64,000 bases of DNA, from positions 1 through 64,000 of the forward strand of contig NTKT01000004.1 of assembly GCA_002457055.1 (NCBI GenBank). Reading direction: 5' to 3'. The stretch comes from Rhodobacteraceae bacterium MED-G08 (GTDB lineage Bacteria > Pseudomonadota > Alphaproteobacteria > Rhodobacterales > Rhodobacteraceae). The position numbers and the translations under genes are program-made. Numbering within the stretch: the first letter of the stretch is position 1; every line of letters begins with the position of its first letter. This document shows positions 1 to 9,805 of this stretch, one piece after another. The notes below the pieces were generated by a model. The model was not told the DNA's origin. It did no database searches and worked only from the letters and a program-made list of their open reading frames with translations.

Positions 1-511
<511 letters not shown>

Positions 512-559
512 AAAGCATATCACTATGCTATCCTTGACGTTCGAACCTCTGCACATCAC

Positions 560-633
560 TTGATTGGCTGTTCAAACCAATCAAAACTGTTTGTTGCATC
601 AGTATCAAAAGATACCGAAAGCCGACAAACAGT
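560..633 (-). other. Structured 16S leader: tandem hairpins
   Basis: Just upstream of the 16S gene are two perfect inverted repeats. TTGATTGG (560-567) pairs with CCAATCAA (577-584), an 8-bp stem with a 9-nt loop. ACTGTTTGT (586-594) pairs with ACAAACAGT (625-633), a 9-bp stem that encloses a smaller hairpin, GTATC-AAAA-GATAC (602-615). The position fits the transcribed rRNA leader, which usually carries processing and antitermination structures. That role is inferred from position; the pairing is seen directly. Confidence 0.55.
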
Positions 634-821
634 GAAGCTGACACTACATTATCGGATTAAATCCTAGTAGCGCGATATGCAAAGGCTGATCCATCGATCA
701 ACGAACCAAACTGCCCGCATATCTCTTCAGTGTTCCATCAATGTCAAATATCGTTCCAGACAAAAAAAACGATTGCGCCAACATAACTAGGCACCAAACC
801 GCTCCTCAAATCTAGATTTTA

Positions 822-852
822 CGCTCTAAAAATTATAACTCTATTTAGAGCG
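822..852. promoter_or_regulatory. Perfect 9-bp inverted repeat upstream of the rRNA operon
   Basis: CGCTCTAAA (822-830) and TTTAGAGCG (844-852) form a perfect 9-bp inverted repeat around a 13-nt AT-rich centre. On the minus strand the centre contains TATAAT (832-837), which could be a -10 box for the rRNA operon, although no convincing -35 lies 16-18 nt upstream. It could be an operator around the promoter or an RNA hairpin. The remaining sequence between 634 and 930 shows no open frame and no other feature I can support. Confidence 0.35.
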
Positions 853-928
853 ACCAAATGTATCGTTAAAAACACCCAGTGAAGGGGCTTCTAGACACAA
901 TGAATTAGAGTCGCAAGCCCTAATTTAG

Positions 929-960
929 CAAAAAAGCAATTTTTAATTAAAAATCTGCTT
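929..960 (-). terminator. Putative intrinsic terminator downstream of clpB
   Basis: On the minus strand AAGCA (bulged G), then a palindrome of alternating A/T runs (939-954), then TGCTT form a hairpin followed directly by a run of six T. This is the layout of a Rho-independent terminator for clpB, whose stop codon is about 100 bp upstream in the transcript. The stem is AT-rich, so it would be weak. It also separates clpB from the rRNA promoter region. Confidence 0.45.
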
Positions 961-1059
961 AATTTTGCTGATGCAGTAAAATTTCAACAATAATTTACCA
1001 TAAAAACATTAGCTAAACCAGTTAAATTACTAATCTAACATTTTGTAAAATCTCAAAAA

Positions 1060-3678
1060 TCAATGAAGAACCACTGAATCAGGTTTTACATTCTGTCTAG
1101 AAGATGCGTACTCACCTATGAGCAATCCTTCAGGACCATTAGTAACCTCGATCACCTTACCTTCCGAAATCTTCCCTGCAAGGATCAACTCAGCTATTGG
1201 GTTTTGTAAGTAGGTCTGAATAACGCGTTTTAAGGGTCTTGCGCCATATATTGGATCGTACCCCTGCTGAGCAATCCAATCTCTTGCCCCCGCCCCTAAC
1301 TCAATTTTTAAATTAAGAGAGGAAATACGATCGTGAAGTATTTTAAGTTGAATATCCACAATTCTAGACATGTGCTCTTTTGACAACCGATTGAAAATGA
1401 TAGTTTCATCAAGCCTGTTTATAAACTCAGGTTTAAAATGGGATCGCACCGCGTCCATCACGTTTGCTTTTGCAATTTCAATGTTTTGAAGAGTTTTTGG
1501 ATCGCTCAGAGCTTGTGCGCCTAAGTTCGATGTAAGGATAATTATTGTCTGTTTGAAATCAACAACTCTCCCGTGGCCATCGGTCAAGATACCGTCGTCT
1601 AATACTTGAAGGAGAATATTAAAAACATCTGGATGTGCCTTTTCCACCTCATCAAAAAGGACTACTTGGTATGGCCTCCGCCGAACAGCCTCAGTTAACA
1701 CACCTCCCTCATCGTAACCAACATATCCAGGAGGCGCGCCAATCAATCTAGATACTGAATGTTTTTCCATATACTCTGACATATCAATGCGCACCATGGC
1801 ATTATCATCATCAAACAAAAATTCTGCTATGGCTTTCGTTAATTCTGTTTTTCCAACACCAGTAGGTCCTAAAAACAAAAAAGAACCTAATGGTTGCTTT
1901 TCGTCATTTAGGCCAGCTCTTGCTCGTCTCACTGCATTAGCCAGAGCATGAACAGCTTCTTCCTGCCCAACAACTCTAGCCTCGAGATGATCTTCCATTT
2001 TAAGTAACTTCTCTCTCTCACCTTCAAGCATTTTAGATGTTGGTACGCCAGTCCAACGCTCAACAACTTGAGCAATTTGCTCTAGGGCTACAGCCTCCTT
2101 TATAATTTCGCCCCCACCGTCTTCGACTTCAACCAGATTCAATTCTTTTTCAAGTTGAGGTATAACTCCATACGACAGCTCACCAGCCTTTGCGAGATTT
2201 CCATCTCGCTTTGCAGCATCCAGCTCCGCTCTCGCAGTTTCTAATTTTTCCTTGATTACCCTTGCATTGGCCAAGTTATCTCGCTCTGCTTGCCATTGGG
2301 CAGTCAAAACAGAGCTATTCTCTTGTAATTTACCAAGAGATTCTTCAAGCCGTGTCAGCCTTTCAGTTGACGCCTTATCACTTTCCAATCTAAGGGCTTC
2401 GATTTCTATTTGCTTTTGCATTATTTCTCGGTCAAGCGCATCTAGATCTTCGGGTTTACTATCAACTTCCATCCTCAAACGACTTGCAGCCTCATCTACT
2501 AAATCAATCGCTTTATCAGGGAGAAACCTATCGGTAATATATCTATTCGATAGCGTGGCCGCAGCCACCAAAGAACTATCAGTAATTCTAACCCCATGGT
2601 GAAGTTCATACTTTTCCTTGATCCCACGCAAAATCGATATCGTATCCTCAACCGTAGGCTCAGCGACAATAACTGGTTGGAAACGACGCGCCAAAGCTGC
2701 ATCTTTCTCTACATACTTACGATACTCATCAAGGGTAGTTGCCCCTATACAATGCAATTCGCCTCGTGCTAAAGCAGGCTTAATCAAATTCGCCGCATCC
2801 ATGGCTCCATCGGTTTTCCCAGCGCCAACTAACATATGCATTTCGTCTACAAAAAGTATCACCTCGCCTAATGAAGCTGACATCTCACTTAGGATGCCTT
2901 TTAAACGCTCTTCAAACTCTCCTCTAAATTTTGCACCTGCTATCAAAGCTCCCATATCCAGAGCTAAAAGCTTTTTATTTTTTAAACTTTCTGGCACGTC
3001 ACCATTTATTATTCTTAGGGCCATTCCCTCTGCTATCGCTGTCTTGCCAACACCAGGGTCCCCGATTAAGACTGGATTATTCTTAGTACGCCGGCTTAAA
3101 ACCTGCATTGAACGTCTAATTTCATCATCTCGACCAATGATCGGATCTATTTTACCGTCTTTGGCGGCTTGAGTGAGATCTGTCGTATATTTTTTTAAAG
3201 CCTCGAAACTATCTTCAGCATTTGCACTTTCAACAGTACGGCCTTTTCTCAAGTCAGAGATCGCCATTTCCAAGGCTGTCATTGAAACACCTGATCTATC
3301 CAAAATATTTTTTACATCTGATTTTACGGTTGCTAGGGCACACAATATCCGTTCCAAGGATACGAATTTATCAGCATTTTTTTTGGCAAGTGCTTGTGAC
3401 TGTTCTAAAACACGCAAAGTCTGCGTATCAAAGAACATTTGTGAATTTTCAGATTTAATTTTTGGAACTTTACCGAGCAATAGATCTATTTCTACCAATA
3501 TTTTGTGCGAGTCTACACCAATCTTTTTTAGCAAATTTTTTGCAAAATCTTGCTCATCTTCAAGAATAACTTTTAAAAGATGTTGGGGCAAAATTCGCTG
3601 ATGTTCTGCAGCTAGCGCTGCCGCTTGCGCTGCTTGTATAAATTCACGCGACCGCTCAGTGAATTTTTCTAAATTCAT
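1060..3678 (-). CDS. clpB: ATP-dependent chaperone ClpB
   Basis: This is a Hsp100 disaggregase that works with DnaK to resolubilise aggregated proteins in the cytoplasm. With the start chosen here ([10 protein letters not shown]) it has 872 residues, the normal family length. It shows the N-terminal Clp repeat domain, a first AAA+ module with Walker A GDPGVGKT (about 206-213) and Walker B LFVDE, the long charged middle coiled coil (about 410-510), and a second AAA+ module with GPTGVGKT (about 604-611). An in-frame TTG 54 bp upstream could extend it, but the ATG at 3678 has AAGGAG six bases upstream and matches the canonical ClpB N-terminus. A heat-shock-like promoter lies upstream. Confidence 0.97.
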   Translation of the reverse strand: MNLEKFTERSREFIQAAQAAALAAEHQRILPQHLLKVILEDEQDFAKNLLKKIGVDSHKILVEIDLLLGKVPKIKSENSQMFFDTQTLRVLEQSQALAKKNADKFVSLERILCALATVKSDVKNILDRSGVSMTALEMAISDLRKGRTVESANAEDSFEALKKYTTDLTQAAKDGKIDPIIGRDDEIRRSMQVLSRRTKNNPVLIGDPGVGKTAIAEGMALRIINGDVPESLKNKKLLALDMGALIAGAKFRGEFEERLKGILSEMSASLGEVILFVDEMHMLVGAGKTDGAMDAANLIKPALARGELHCIGATTLDEYRKYVEKDAALARRFQPVIVAEPTVEDTISILRGIKEKYELHHGVRITDSSLVAAATLSNRYITDRFLPDKAIDLVDEAASRLRMEVDSKPEDLDALDREIMQKQIEIEALRLESDKASTERLTRLEESLGKLQENSSVLTAQWQAERDNLANARVIKEKLETARAELDAAKRDGNLAKAGELSYGVIPQLEKELNLVEVEDGGGEIIKEAVALEQIAQVVERWTGVPTSKMLEGEREKLLKMEDHLEARVVGQEEAVHALANAVRRARAGLNDEKQPLGSFLFLGPTGVGKTELTKAIAEFLFDDDNAMVRIDMSEYMEKHSVSRLIGAPPGYVGYDEGGVLTEAVRRRPYQVVLFDEVEKAHPDVFNILLQVLDDGILTDGHGRVVDFKQTIIILTSNLGAQALSDPKTLQNIEIAKANVMDAVRSHFKPEFINRLDETIIFNRLSKEHMSRIVDIQLKILHDRISSLNLKIELGAGARDWIAQQGYDPIYGARPLKRVIQTYLQNPIAELILAGKISEGKVIEVTNGPEGLLIGEYASSRQNVKPDSVVLH

Positions 3679-3753
3679 CTCAAACTCCTTTTGAAGCGCC
3701 AGCCAATTCCAGATCTCCTTACAATGAAGCAAGAACTATTTTGGCCTCCTTTT

Positions 3754-3784
3754 ATATGTGGTTAGGTGCCTCGTGATTTTCAAG
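3754..3784 (-). promoter_or_regulatory. Putative sigma-32 (RpoH) promoter of clpB
   Basis: On the minus strand CTTGAA (3779-3784) is followed after 17 nt by CCACATAT (3754-3761). This resembles the RpoH consensus CTTGAA and CCCCATNT, with one mismatch in the -10 and a spacer at the long end. It sits about 75 bp upstream of the clpB ATG, the expected place. The motif is seen; heat-shock control is inferred from the family. Confidence 0.5.
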
Positions 3785-3891
3785 AACTCTCGTTTTAAAT
3801 TACTCTTAACTTAAATAAACTCATAAATGGTTGACCAAATTCCTTGTCATATAGATAAGGGAAAATTAATTAATAGGTGAAAGAACTGACA

Positions 3892-4587
3892 ATGCCAGAT
3901 GATAGACTAATTGTTGCGTTAGACGTCCAAAATGTAATTGCTGGATTAGAATTAGTTAAGCAACTAGATACAGCTGTATCATTTTATAAAATTGGCTTGG
4001 GAATGTTAACTTCAGGAGGCCTTGCACTCGCTAATGAACTAAAGGGCGAATATGGCAAACGCATTTTCCTAGATCTGAAATTATTTGATATCGGCGCGAC
4101 TATCGAGGCCGCAGTTAAGGGAATATCAAAATTTGATATAGATTTCCTAACCGTCCATGGGGACCCGAGCGTGGTAACCGCTGCCAAGAACGGTGCGGCT
4201 GGATCTAATCTAAAAATACTAGCAGTGACCATTTTAACGTCGTTAGACAGAAAAGATTTGGATGCTTCCATGATCAAAAATGGAGACATTAAGGATTTAG
4301 TTTCTGAAAGAGCGTCGAGAGCTTTTGAAGCGGGTGCCGATGGTGTTATCGCATCTCCGCAGGAATGTATAAGCATACGTGATCTTCCAAATTCAAAAAA
4401 TAAGTTAATTATTACGCCTGGAATTAGACCTGTAGGAACAGAATTCGGTGATCAGAAACGAGTTTCTACTCCAAGGGAAGCGATATTAAATGGCGCAGAT
4501 CACATAGTTGTTGGTCGTCCGATTGTGAATGCTAAAAACAAAAAGCTTGCCGCTGTCAAAATACTTGACGATATACGGCAGCTCTAA
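3892..4587 (+). CDS. pyrF: Orotidine 5'-phosphate decarboxylase
   Basis: It catalyses the last step of de novo UMP synthesis, decarboxylating OMP. The product has about 231 residues, typical for the bacterial short form. It begins with the family-typical DDRLIVALDV strand and has the catalytic FLDLKLFDIGAT segment, in which the Asp/Lys/Asp tetrad motif DxKxxDI is intact. It ends with the phosphate-binding ITPGIRP and GADHIVVGRPI motifs. A GTG fifteen bases upstream (3877) is an alternative start; the ATG was chosen because the protein then starts like its relatives. It stands alone and faces rpmJ. Confidence 0.95.
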   Translation: MPDDRLIVALDVQNVIAGLELVKQLDTAVSFYKIGLGMLTSGGLALANELKGEYGKRIFLDLKLFDIGATIEAAVKGISKFDIDFLTVHGDPSVVTAAKNGAAGSNLKILAVTILTSLDRKDLDASMIKNGDIKDLVSERASRAFEAGADGVIASPQECISIRDLPNSKNKLIITPGIRPVGTEFGDQKRVSTPREAILNGADHIVVGRPIVNAKNKKLAAVKILDDIRQL

Positions 4588-4651
4588 ATTTACCCAAACT
4601 ATAAACTTTGAAGCCCATAAGCCAATATTTTTTGACAAAAGCTGAAGTTAG

Positions 4652-4777
4652 TTATCCCTGGCGAGCTTTAAAACGGCGCTGGGTTTTGTTAATAACATAA
4701 ACTCGGCCTTTACGCCTTACCACACGGCAATCACGATGGCGCTGCTTTAATGAGCGAAGTGAATTTTTAACCTTCAT
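4652..4777 (-). CDS. rpmJ: 50S ribosomal protein L36
   Basis: A 41-residue, very basic protein starting [20 protein letters not shown] and ending RRFKARQG. This is the L36 of the longer alphaproteobacterial type, in which the zinc-binding pattern is degenerate (one Cys at residue 17 instead of the full Cys3His set). AGGAG lies a few bases upstream of the ATG. It is transcribed in the same direction as the tRNA-Val gene about 65 bp upstream. Confidence 0.93.
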   Translation of the reverse strand: MKVKNSLRSLKQRHRDCRVVRRKGRVYVINKTQRRFKARQG

Positions 4778-4841
4778 AAGGCCTCTCCTTAAACTCAGAC
4801 GCGCAAAAGCGCCAATCTAACCCCACAAAGTGGGTACTGCG

Positions 4842-4916
<75 letters not shown>

Positions 4917-5017
4917 AAAATGCGGCGGGGGTCCCGCGCCGGTGGGAGGTCTATAAAAAGTTTTACAAGTTTGTTCAAGGGGTTTTCGATTCAAAAATTA
5001 CGAGCTAAGGTCTAATT

Positions 5018-5890
5018 ATGAAGTATAGAAGTTTAGAAACAAAACCTTACAAACTGATAGAGCCTGTAGCTCTGCTTTCTGGAATAGTCGTTGCGTCTCC
5101 GCACTCAGGCCGAAACTATCTATCATCAGTTAAAGAGCAGTCTATCCTTGACCCTATAACGTTGCGAAGTTCCGAAGACGCCTTTGTAGATGAGCTTATG
5201 GATTTTGCTCCAGCCCTAGGCATTCCTCTAATTTGTTCAGAAATACCAAGAGCTTTCGTAGATTTAAACAGAGCAAGAGATGAACTGGACCCAGCAATAA
5301 TAGAAGGAATCAAACCTAACAGACAAAATCCTCGTGTCATATCTGGATTGGGTGTTATCCCAAGAGTAGTTGCAAATGGGAAAGAAATTTACTCAGGAAA
5401 GCTATCCAAAGAAGCAGCTATTGAGCGATTAGAGAACTTCTGGGATCCCTATCATTCTAAACTTGCAGAATTATTAGATCGAGCTCGACAGCAATTTGGG
5501 TATTCCATTTTAATCGATACACATTCTATGCCACATGAGGCAATTTTGAATGCATCTTCTAGTTTTCGCACCAGTCAAATAGTACTAGGCGACAGATATG
5601 GAGCTACATGTGCTCCCGAAATTATTAACGATTTGATCAAGTTAATATCTAAGAATGGTCTGCGCGCCAGTCGCAATGTTCCATTTTCTGGCGCCTACAT
5701 TGTTCAAAAATATGGGAGTCCTGGAGTAAACCGTCATGCGATCCAACTAGAAATTGATCGATCAATTTATATGGATGAACGCAAAATCCAAAAATTAGAG
5801 AAATTTCACGAACTTAAGAATAAGTTGCAAAGTATCATGCGAGATTTTTCACAAATCCATACCTGTTTAACTTCAATTGCTGCAGAGTAA
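5018..5890 (+). CDS. N-formylglutamate amidohydrolase family protein
   Basis: A 290-residue member of the FGase family, zinc-dependent hydrolases that release formate from N-formyl-glutamate or related N-acylated amino acids. Family features are VASPHSGRNY near residue 30 (metal-binding His), SEDAFVDEL (about 52-60), EIPRAFVDLNRARDELDP (about 80-97) and LIDTHSMP (about 168-175). No other histidine-degradation gene is adjacent, so a role in histidine catabolism is uncertain and the symbol is left empty. AAGG precedes the ATG. It converges tail to tail with dinB with a 1-bp gap. Confidence 0.85.
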   Translation: MKYRSLETKPYKLIEPVALLSGIVVASPHSGRNYLSSVKEQSILDPITLRSSEDAFVDELMDFAPALGIPLICSEIPRAFVDLNRARDELDPAIIEGIKPNRQNPRVISGLGVIPRVVANGKEIYSGKLSKEAAIERLENFWDPYHSKLAELLDRARQQFGYSILIDTHSMPHEAILNASSSFRTSQIVLGDRYGATCAPEIINDLIKLISKNGLRASRNVPFSGAYIVQKYGSPGVNRHAIQLEIDRSIYMDERKIQKLEKFHELKNKLQSIMRDFSQIHTCLTSIAAE

Positions 5891-5891
5891 T

Positions 5892-7151
5892 TTATCTTAA
5901 ACTTCTGCCCTTAATAATCGCGTTACCACCAAATTTTTTACGAATTTGATCACTCGCAAGCTCCGCCCGTTCTCTATTCGTTGAATGTGGGTCTAGTAAA
6001 TCGCCAGTCAAATCTGCATACTTCTGATCACACAGATCCATCAATGTAACACCAAGCAATCTAAATCGTACTTCTTTTATTTCATTTTTTAATAAGGGCT
6101 CCAAGGCGTTAAATAATCTATCAGCAATATTAGTAGGCTCTTTGAAAGTTAATCTTCGAGTAATCAATCGGTGTTTGTTAGTTTTTAGCTTCAGCACTCC
6201 TACCTTACCAGCTATTTCGCGAGACTTTGCCCTATCTGAAACCTTTTCACACATACGCCATAAGTGACCAATTAAAATACTGATCTGGCCAACATCGTTT
6301 CCAAAGGTTGTCTCGTTCGAAATAGATTTTATCGATCTTTCCGGCAAAACGCGTCGATTATCTTTGCCAGACGCCAAAGCCTTTAATCTTTTGCCAGAGG
6401 AGCCAAACTTTCTTACAAAATCATTCTCATCCCATCGTTTCAGATCGTTGAGATTTTTAATCCCCATTGCCGCAAGCTTCTCTTTAGTTCCAGCGCCGAC
6501 ACCCCACAAAATATTTACCGGTTTGGTAGATAGGAATTTTTCTGTTTCAAATTTGCCAATTATGGAAAACCCGCTTGGCTTATCAAGGTCTGAGGCTACT
6601 TTTGCCAAAAATTTATTGTGCGAAAGCCCAACTGACCCTGTCAACCCGAGCTCATTCTTCAGTCTGCTAGTGAGTTCTGCAAGCAAGACGGCAGGTGGCT
6701 TTTTGTGAAGCCTTTCAGTGCCAGTTAAATCTAAGAAAGCCTCGTCTAAAGAAATAGGCTCGACGGCAGGTGTCAACTCAAGCATCATTTTTCTTATCTG
6801 CAGACTGATTTCTGCATATAGTTTCATTCTTGGTCTTAATATAACAGCATCTGGACACAATTTTAATGCACGATACATAGGCATTGCTGAATGGACGCCA
6901 CGGATACGTGCAATATAGCAAGCGGTGGAAACAACACCACGCCTACCCCCGCCAATTATAACAGGCTTATCGATCAACTCAGGTCGATCTCTTTTCTCAA
7001 CAGAAGCATAAAATGAATCGCAATCCATGTGAGCAATATTTAGGGAGAGCAGTTCAGGGTGCGAGATAATTATTGGAGAACGGCAATTGGGGCATCGTTC
7101 CAATTTTTCAAAAAGCCTAAAACACTTTCGACAAAGTTTTTGATTTTCCAA
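5892..7151 (-). CDS. dinB: DNA polymerase IV (Y-family translesion polymerase)
   Basis: An error-prone polymerase that bypasses DNA lesions. The 419-residue product has the palm motifs with catalytic acidic residues in HMDCDSFYAS (D43, D45) and SLDEAF (D136, E137). A helix-hairpin-helix region, the little finger and a basic C-terminus follow. Ahead of the polymerase core is a Cys4 ribbon, CxxC-x9-CxxC (C7, C10, C20, C23), absent from E. coli DinB; I recall such extensions in alphaproteobacterial relatives. No beta-clamp motif was identified with confidence. I saw no direct-repeat LexA box in the 94 bp upstream. Confidence 0.94.
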   Translation of the reverse strand: MENQKLCRKCFRLFEKLERCPNCRSPIIISHPELLSLNIAHMDCDSFYASVEKRDRPELIDKPVIIGGGRRGVVSTACYIARIRGVHSAMPMYRALKLCPDAVILRPRMKLYAEISLQIRKMMLELTPAVEPISLDEAFLDLTGTERLHKKPPAVLLAELTSRLKNELGLTGSVGLSHNKFLAKVASDLDKPSGFSIIGKFETEKFLSTKPVNILWGVGAGTKEKLAAMGIKNLNDLKRWDENDFVRKFGSSGKRLKALASGKDNRRVLPERSIKSISNETTFGNDVGQISILIGHLWRMCEKVSDRAKSREIAGKVGVLKLKTNKHRLITRRLTFKEPTNIADRLFNALEPLLKNEIKEVRFRLLGVTLMDLCDQKYADLTGDLLDPHSTNRERAELASDQIRKKFGGNAIIKGRSLR

Positions 7152-7245
7152 TAAGAAACCTAATCAAACAAAAATATTACTATATCTTAAACCGTTGAGT
7201 CAGTGCCAAGGCTAGTATGTTATAAGAAGAGTAAAACTAAAATTA

Positions 7246-8901
7246 CTATTTGTCTCGCCACTTATTAACTATAGGATAACGCCTATCCAACCAAAAAGCA
7301 CGTTGTGATAAACGCGTACCAGGAGCCGACTGAAACCTCTTGTGCTCACTATCATAGAGTAACTTCTCAACTTTGCTTACGTCACTTTTATTGTAACCTG
7401 CTTTCAAACAATCACTCGTCGACCCATCCTCATCAACCAAAATAGTTAGAATTGCGTCTAAAACTGGATAATCAGGTAAACTATCACTGTCCTTTTGATT
7501 TGGACGCAATTCAGCTGTGGGGGCTTTGGTTATGATGCTGTCCGGAATTAAAGAACCGGGCGGCCCTTTCATCCAGGGTCTATGGTTTTTATTCCGCCAT
7601 TTAGAAATTTCAAACACTTTTGTTTTATAGAGATCTTTTATTGGGTTAAACCCACCCGCCATGTCACCATAAATTGTCGAGTAACCGACACTTACTTCCG
7701 ATTTATTCCCAGTTGTTAACAACATCTCGCCAAACTTATTTGAAACAGCCATTAGCAATAAGCCACGAAGCCGTGACTGAATATTTTCCTCAGTAAGATC
7801 AATTTTACGACCCTCAAACGTACTAGATAGCGTTTTATCAATAGCCGTAAGACTATCATTTATTGGTAAAGTATCAGATTTACAGCCTAAATTGTCTACA
7901 AGATCGGTAGCATCAATTAGCGAGGTCTGCGAAGTGTATGGGGATGGCAACATAATCGATCGCACATTTGCCGATCCTATTGCATCGGAAGCAATTACCG
8001 CAACAAGGGCACTATCGATACCCCCTGAGAGCCCAAGTACCACCTTTTCAAAACCCGATTTTTTACAATAGTCCCGCAAGCCCATGACCATAGCATGATA
8101 ATCCAACTCCTTGTCACAAGGAACTTTGGCTAATTCACCTTTAATTATATTCCAACCCATATCGGATTCCTCAAGGACTATATGCTCTAAGGCTTCTTCA
8201 AATAAAGGTAGTTTGATTGCCAAGCGCCCGCCTCGGTTCAAGGCGAAAGTGCCGCCATCAAAAACTTGATCATCCTGTGCGCCAACCATATTCAAATAGA
8301 TCAAAGGTAGATTTGTTTCTACTACTCTAGCGACCATTTTGTTTAATCGAACATCATTTTTGCCATTATAATAAGGCGATCCATTGGGCACTAGCAGAAG
8401 TTGTGCGCCCGTTTCTGATAATGTTTCTGATACGTCAGAATGCCAAGCATCCTCACATATTGGACTTCCAATTCTAATTGGACCGATCTGATAGGGTCCT
8501 GATATTTCTCCCTCATCAAAAATTCTTTTTTCATCAAAGACGTTTTGATTTGGCAAATGATGCTTCATGATTATATTAGCAACATTACCATCGGCTAAGA
8601 TATAATAGGCATTATAAAGCTTTCCTTTAAGATAGGCTGGGCCACCAATCGCTATAGCAGGTCCATTTTTGCAGGTTTTTGCCAATTTTAAAATTTGATC
8701 TTGTGCTGCTTTGAAAAAAGAAGGTTTCTTTATCAGATCCTGAGTATTGTAACCCGTAATAAATAATTCAGTAAATGCTATAAGATCGCTACCCATCTTT
8801 TGTGCTTGGTCCCACGCTTCAATAGCAACTTTGTAGTTGCCCTCGAGATCTCCCACCGTAGGGTTTAACTGGGCTAAAGTAATTTGAAATTTATTTGCCA
8901 T
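7246..8901 (-). CDS. nadE: NAD+ synthase, glutamine-dependent
   Basis: It makes NAD+ from deamido-NAD+, ATP and glutamine in the last step of NAD synthesis. The N-terminal carbon-nitrogen hydrolase domain supplies ammonia; its triad is visible as Glu in FTELFITGYN (about 45), Lys in MKHHLPN (about 113) and Cys in SPICEDAWH (about 149). The C-terminal synthetase domain has the ATP-pyrophosphatase P-loop LSGGIDSAL (about 291-299) and the STIYGDMAGGFNPIKD segment. At 551 residues it has normal length. A GTG four codons upstream (8913) is possible; the ATG matches the usual NadE N-terminus. Confidence 0.96.
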   Translation of the reverse strand: MANKFQITLAQLNPTVGDLEGNYKVAIEAWDQAQKMGSDLIAFTELFITGYNTQDLIKKPSFFKAAQDQILKLAKTCKNGPAIAIGGPAYLKGKLYNAYYILADGNVANIIMKHHLPNQNVFDEKRIFDEGEISGPYQIGPIRIGSPICEDAWHSDVSETLSETGAQLLLVPNGSPYYNGKNDVRLNKMVARVVETNLPLIYLNMVGAQDDQVFDGGTFALNRGGRLAIKLPLFEEALEHIVLEESDMGWNIIKGELAKVPCDKELDYHAMVMGLRDYCKKSGFEKVVLGLSGGIDSALVAVIASDAIGSANVRSIMLPSPYTSQTSLIDATDLVDNLGCKSDTLPINDSLTAIDKTLSSTFEGRKIDLTEENIQSRLRGLLLMAVSNKFGEMLLTTGNKSEVSVGYSTIYGDMAGGFNPIKDLYKTKVFEISKWRNKNHRPWMKGPPGSLIPDSIITKAPTAELRPNQKDSDSLPDYPVLDAILTILVDEDGSTSDCLKAGYNKSDVSKVEKLLYDSEHKRFQSAPGTRLSQRAFWLDRRYPIVNKWRDK

Positions 8902-9098
8902 CAATTCGCTCACTACCGAAACATGATCTATTTATCTAACAGGAAAAACAAATAGTAAAAGTTAAGAATGCAAATATTGATTATATCAGGCTTATCTACA
9001 TTAATTTAAAAATCTAATGTTAAAAGCATTTTAGACAATTTGAAAAGATCGCATGTAAATACTTTCGACATTTTCAATTTGAGACCTACCTATCAGCT

Positions 9099-9518
9099 AT
9101 GGAAGAAAAAGAAAAAGCCTCAGTAGACTGGTATAAAATAATAACAATGATGGAGAAAACTCTCCTCGTTATTATCGCTTTTCTCACAACTTATGCCGTA
9201 GTAGTTGAAATAATTACTGTCGTTTCTATCCGCGCTGTCAAGTTAACAGACCTATTACTATTATTTATCTACGCGGAAGTTTTAGGAATGGTAGCTGCTT
9301 TTTACAAATTCCGCAAAATCCCTATAACAGTACCGATTTTCATAGCTATAACGGCTCTCTGCAGATTAATTATTTTGCAGGGCAAGGGTATAAATACGGT
9401 AGATCTACTGTATGAAAGTGGGGCGATATTACTGCTGGCACTATCCGCTCTGGCGATCCGTTGGAACTTAATAAATTTAGTGCGTCCTAAAGGTGAAGCA
9501 GACAGAGAAACTGAGTAA
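9099..9518 (+). CDS. psiE: PsiE-like membrane protein
   Basis: A 139-residue inner-membrane protein with four hydrophobic segments (about 18-42, 50-68, 75-92, 100-120). The motifs LLLLFIYAEVLGM and IFIAITALCRLIIL are characteristic of the phosphate-starvation-inducible PsiE family. Biochemical function is unknown; in E. coli expression responds to phosphate limitation. It stands alone, upstream of the kinase/M23/PLP fusion gene, with a hairpin after its stop codon. Confidence 0.8.
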   Translation: MEEKEKASVDWYKIITMMEKTLLVIIAFLTTYAVVVEIITVVSIRAVKLTDLLLLFIYAEVLGMVAAFYKFRKIPITVPIFIAITALCRLIILQGKGINTVDLLYESGAILLLALSALAIRWNLINLVRPKGEADRETE

Positions 9519-9532
9519 CAGTATTAGACACC

Positions 9533-9554
9533 AATTACACCACTGAGTGTAATT
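9533..9554 (+). terminator. Hairpin downstream of psiE
   Basis: AATTACAC (9533-9540) and GTGTAATT (9547-9554) form a perfect 8-bp inverted repeat with a 6-nt loop, 15 bp after the psiE stop. It lacks a clear T tract, so it may be a weak terminator or an mRNA 3' stabiliser. The rest of 9555-9805 is AT-rich with no open frame; presumably it holds the promoter of the next gene. Confidence 0.4.
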
Positions 9555-9805
9555 TCTCGGTCACCATTTTACTTCTATATTTTACTAATAAAATACATAT
9601 CATTTTGCACTGCAAACAATAGCTTTTGATAACTAATCGCTTACAGTTTAAATTACATTATTGCTAAATGATTAATTTCGATTTTAAAACGATTTTCAGG
9701 TGTGGTACGTCACTACAGCTGGTATGACAAATGTACCAATATTCTAATCTGTAGACTAAAATAAAAACTTTTTAAACAGTAACAAGCCCATAAGAAAGCA
9801 ATCAG

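Noticed and set aside
7152..7245. LexA box upstream of dinB
   Set aside because: I looked for GTTC-N7-GTTC and GAAC-N7-GAAC direct repeats in this gap and found none.
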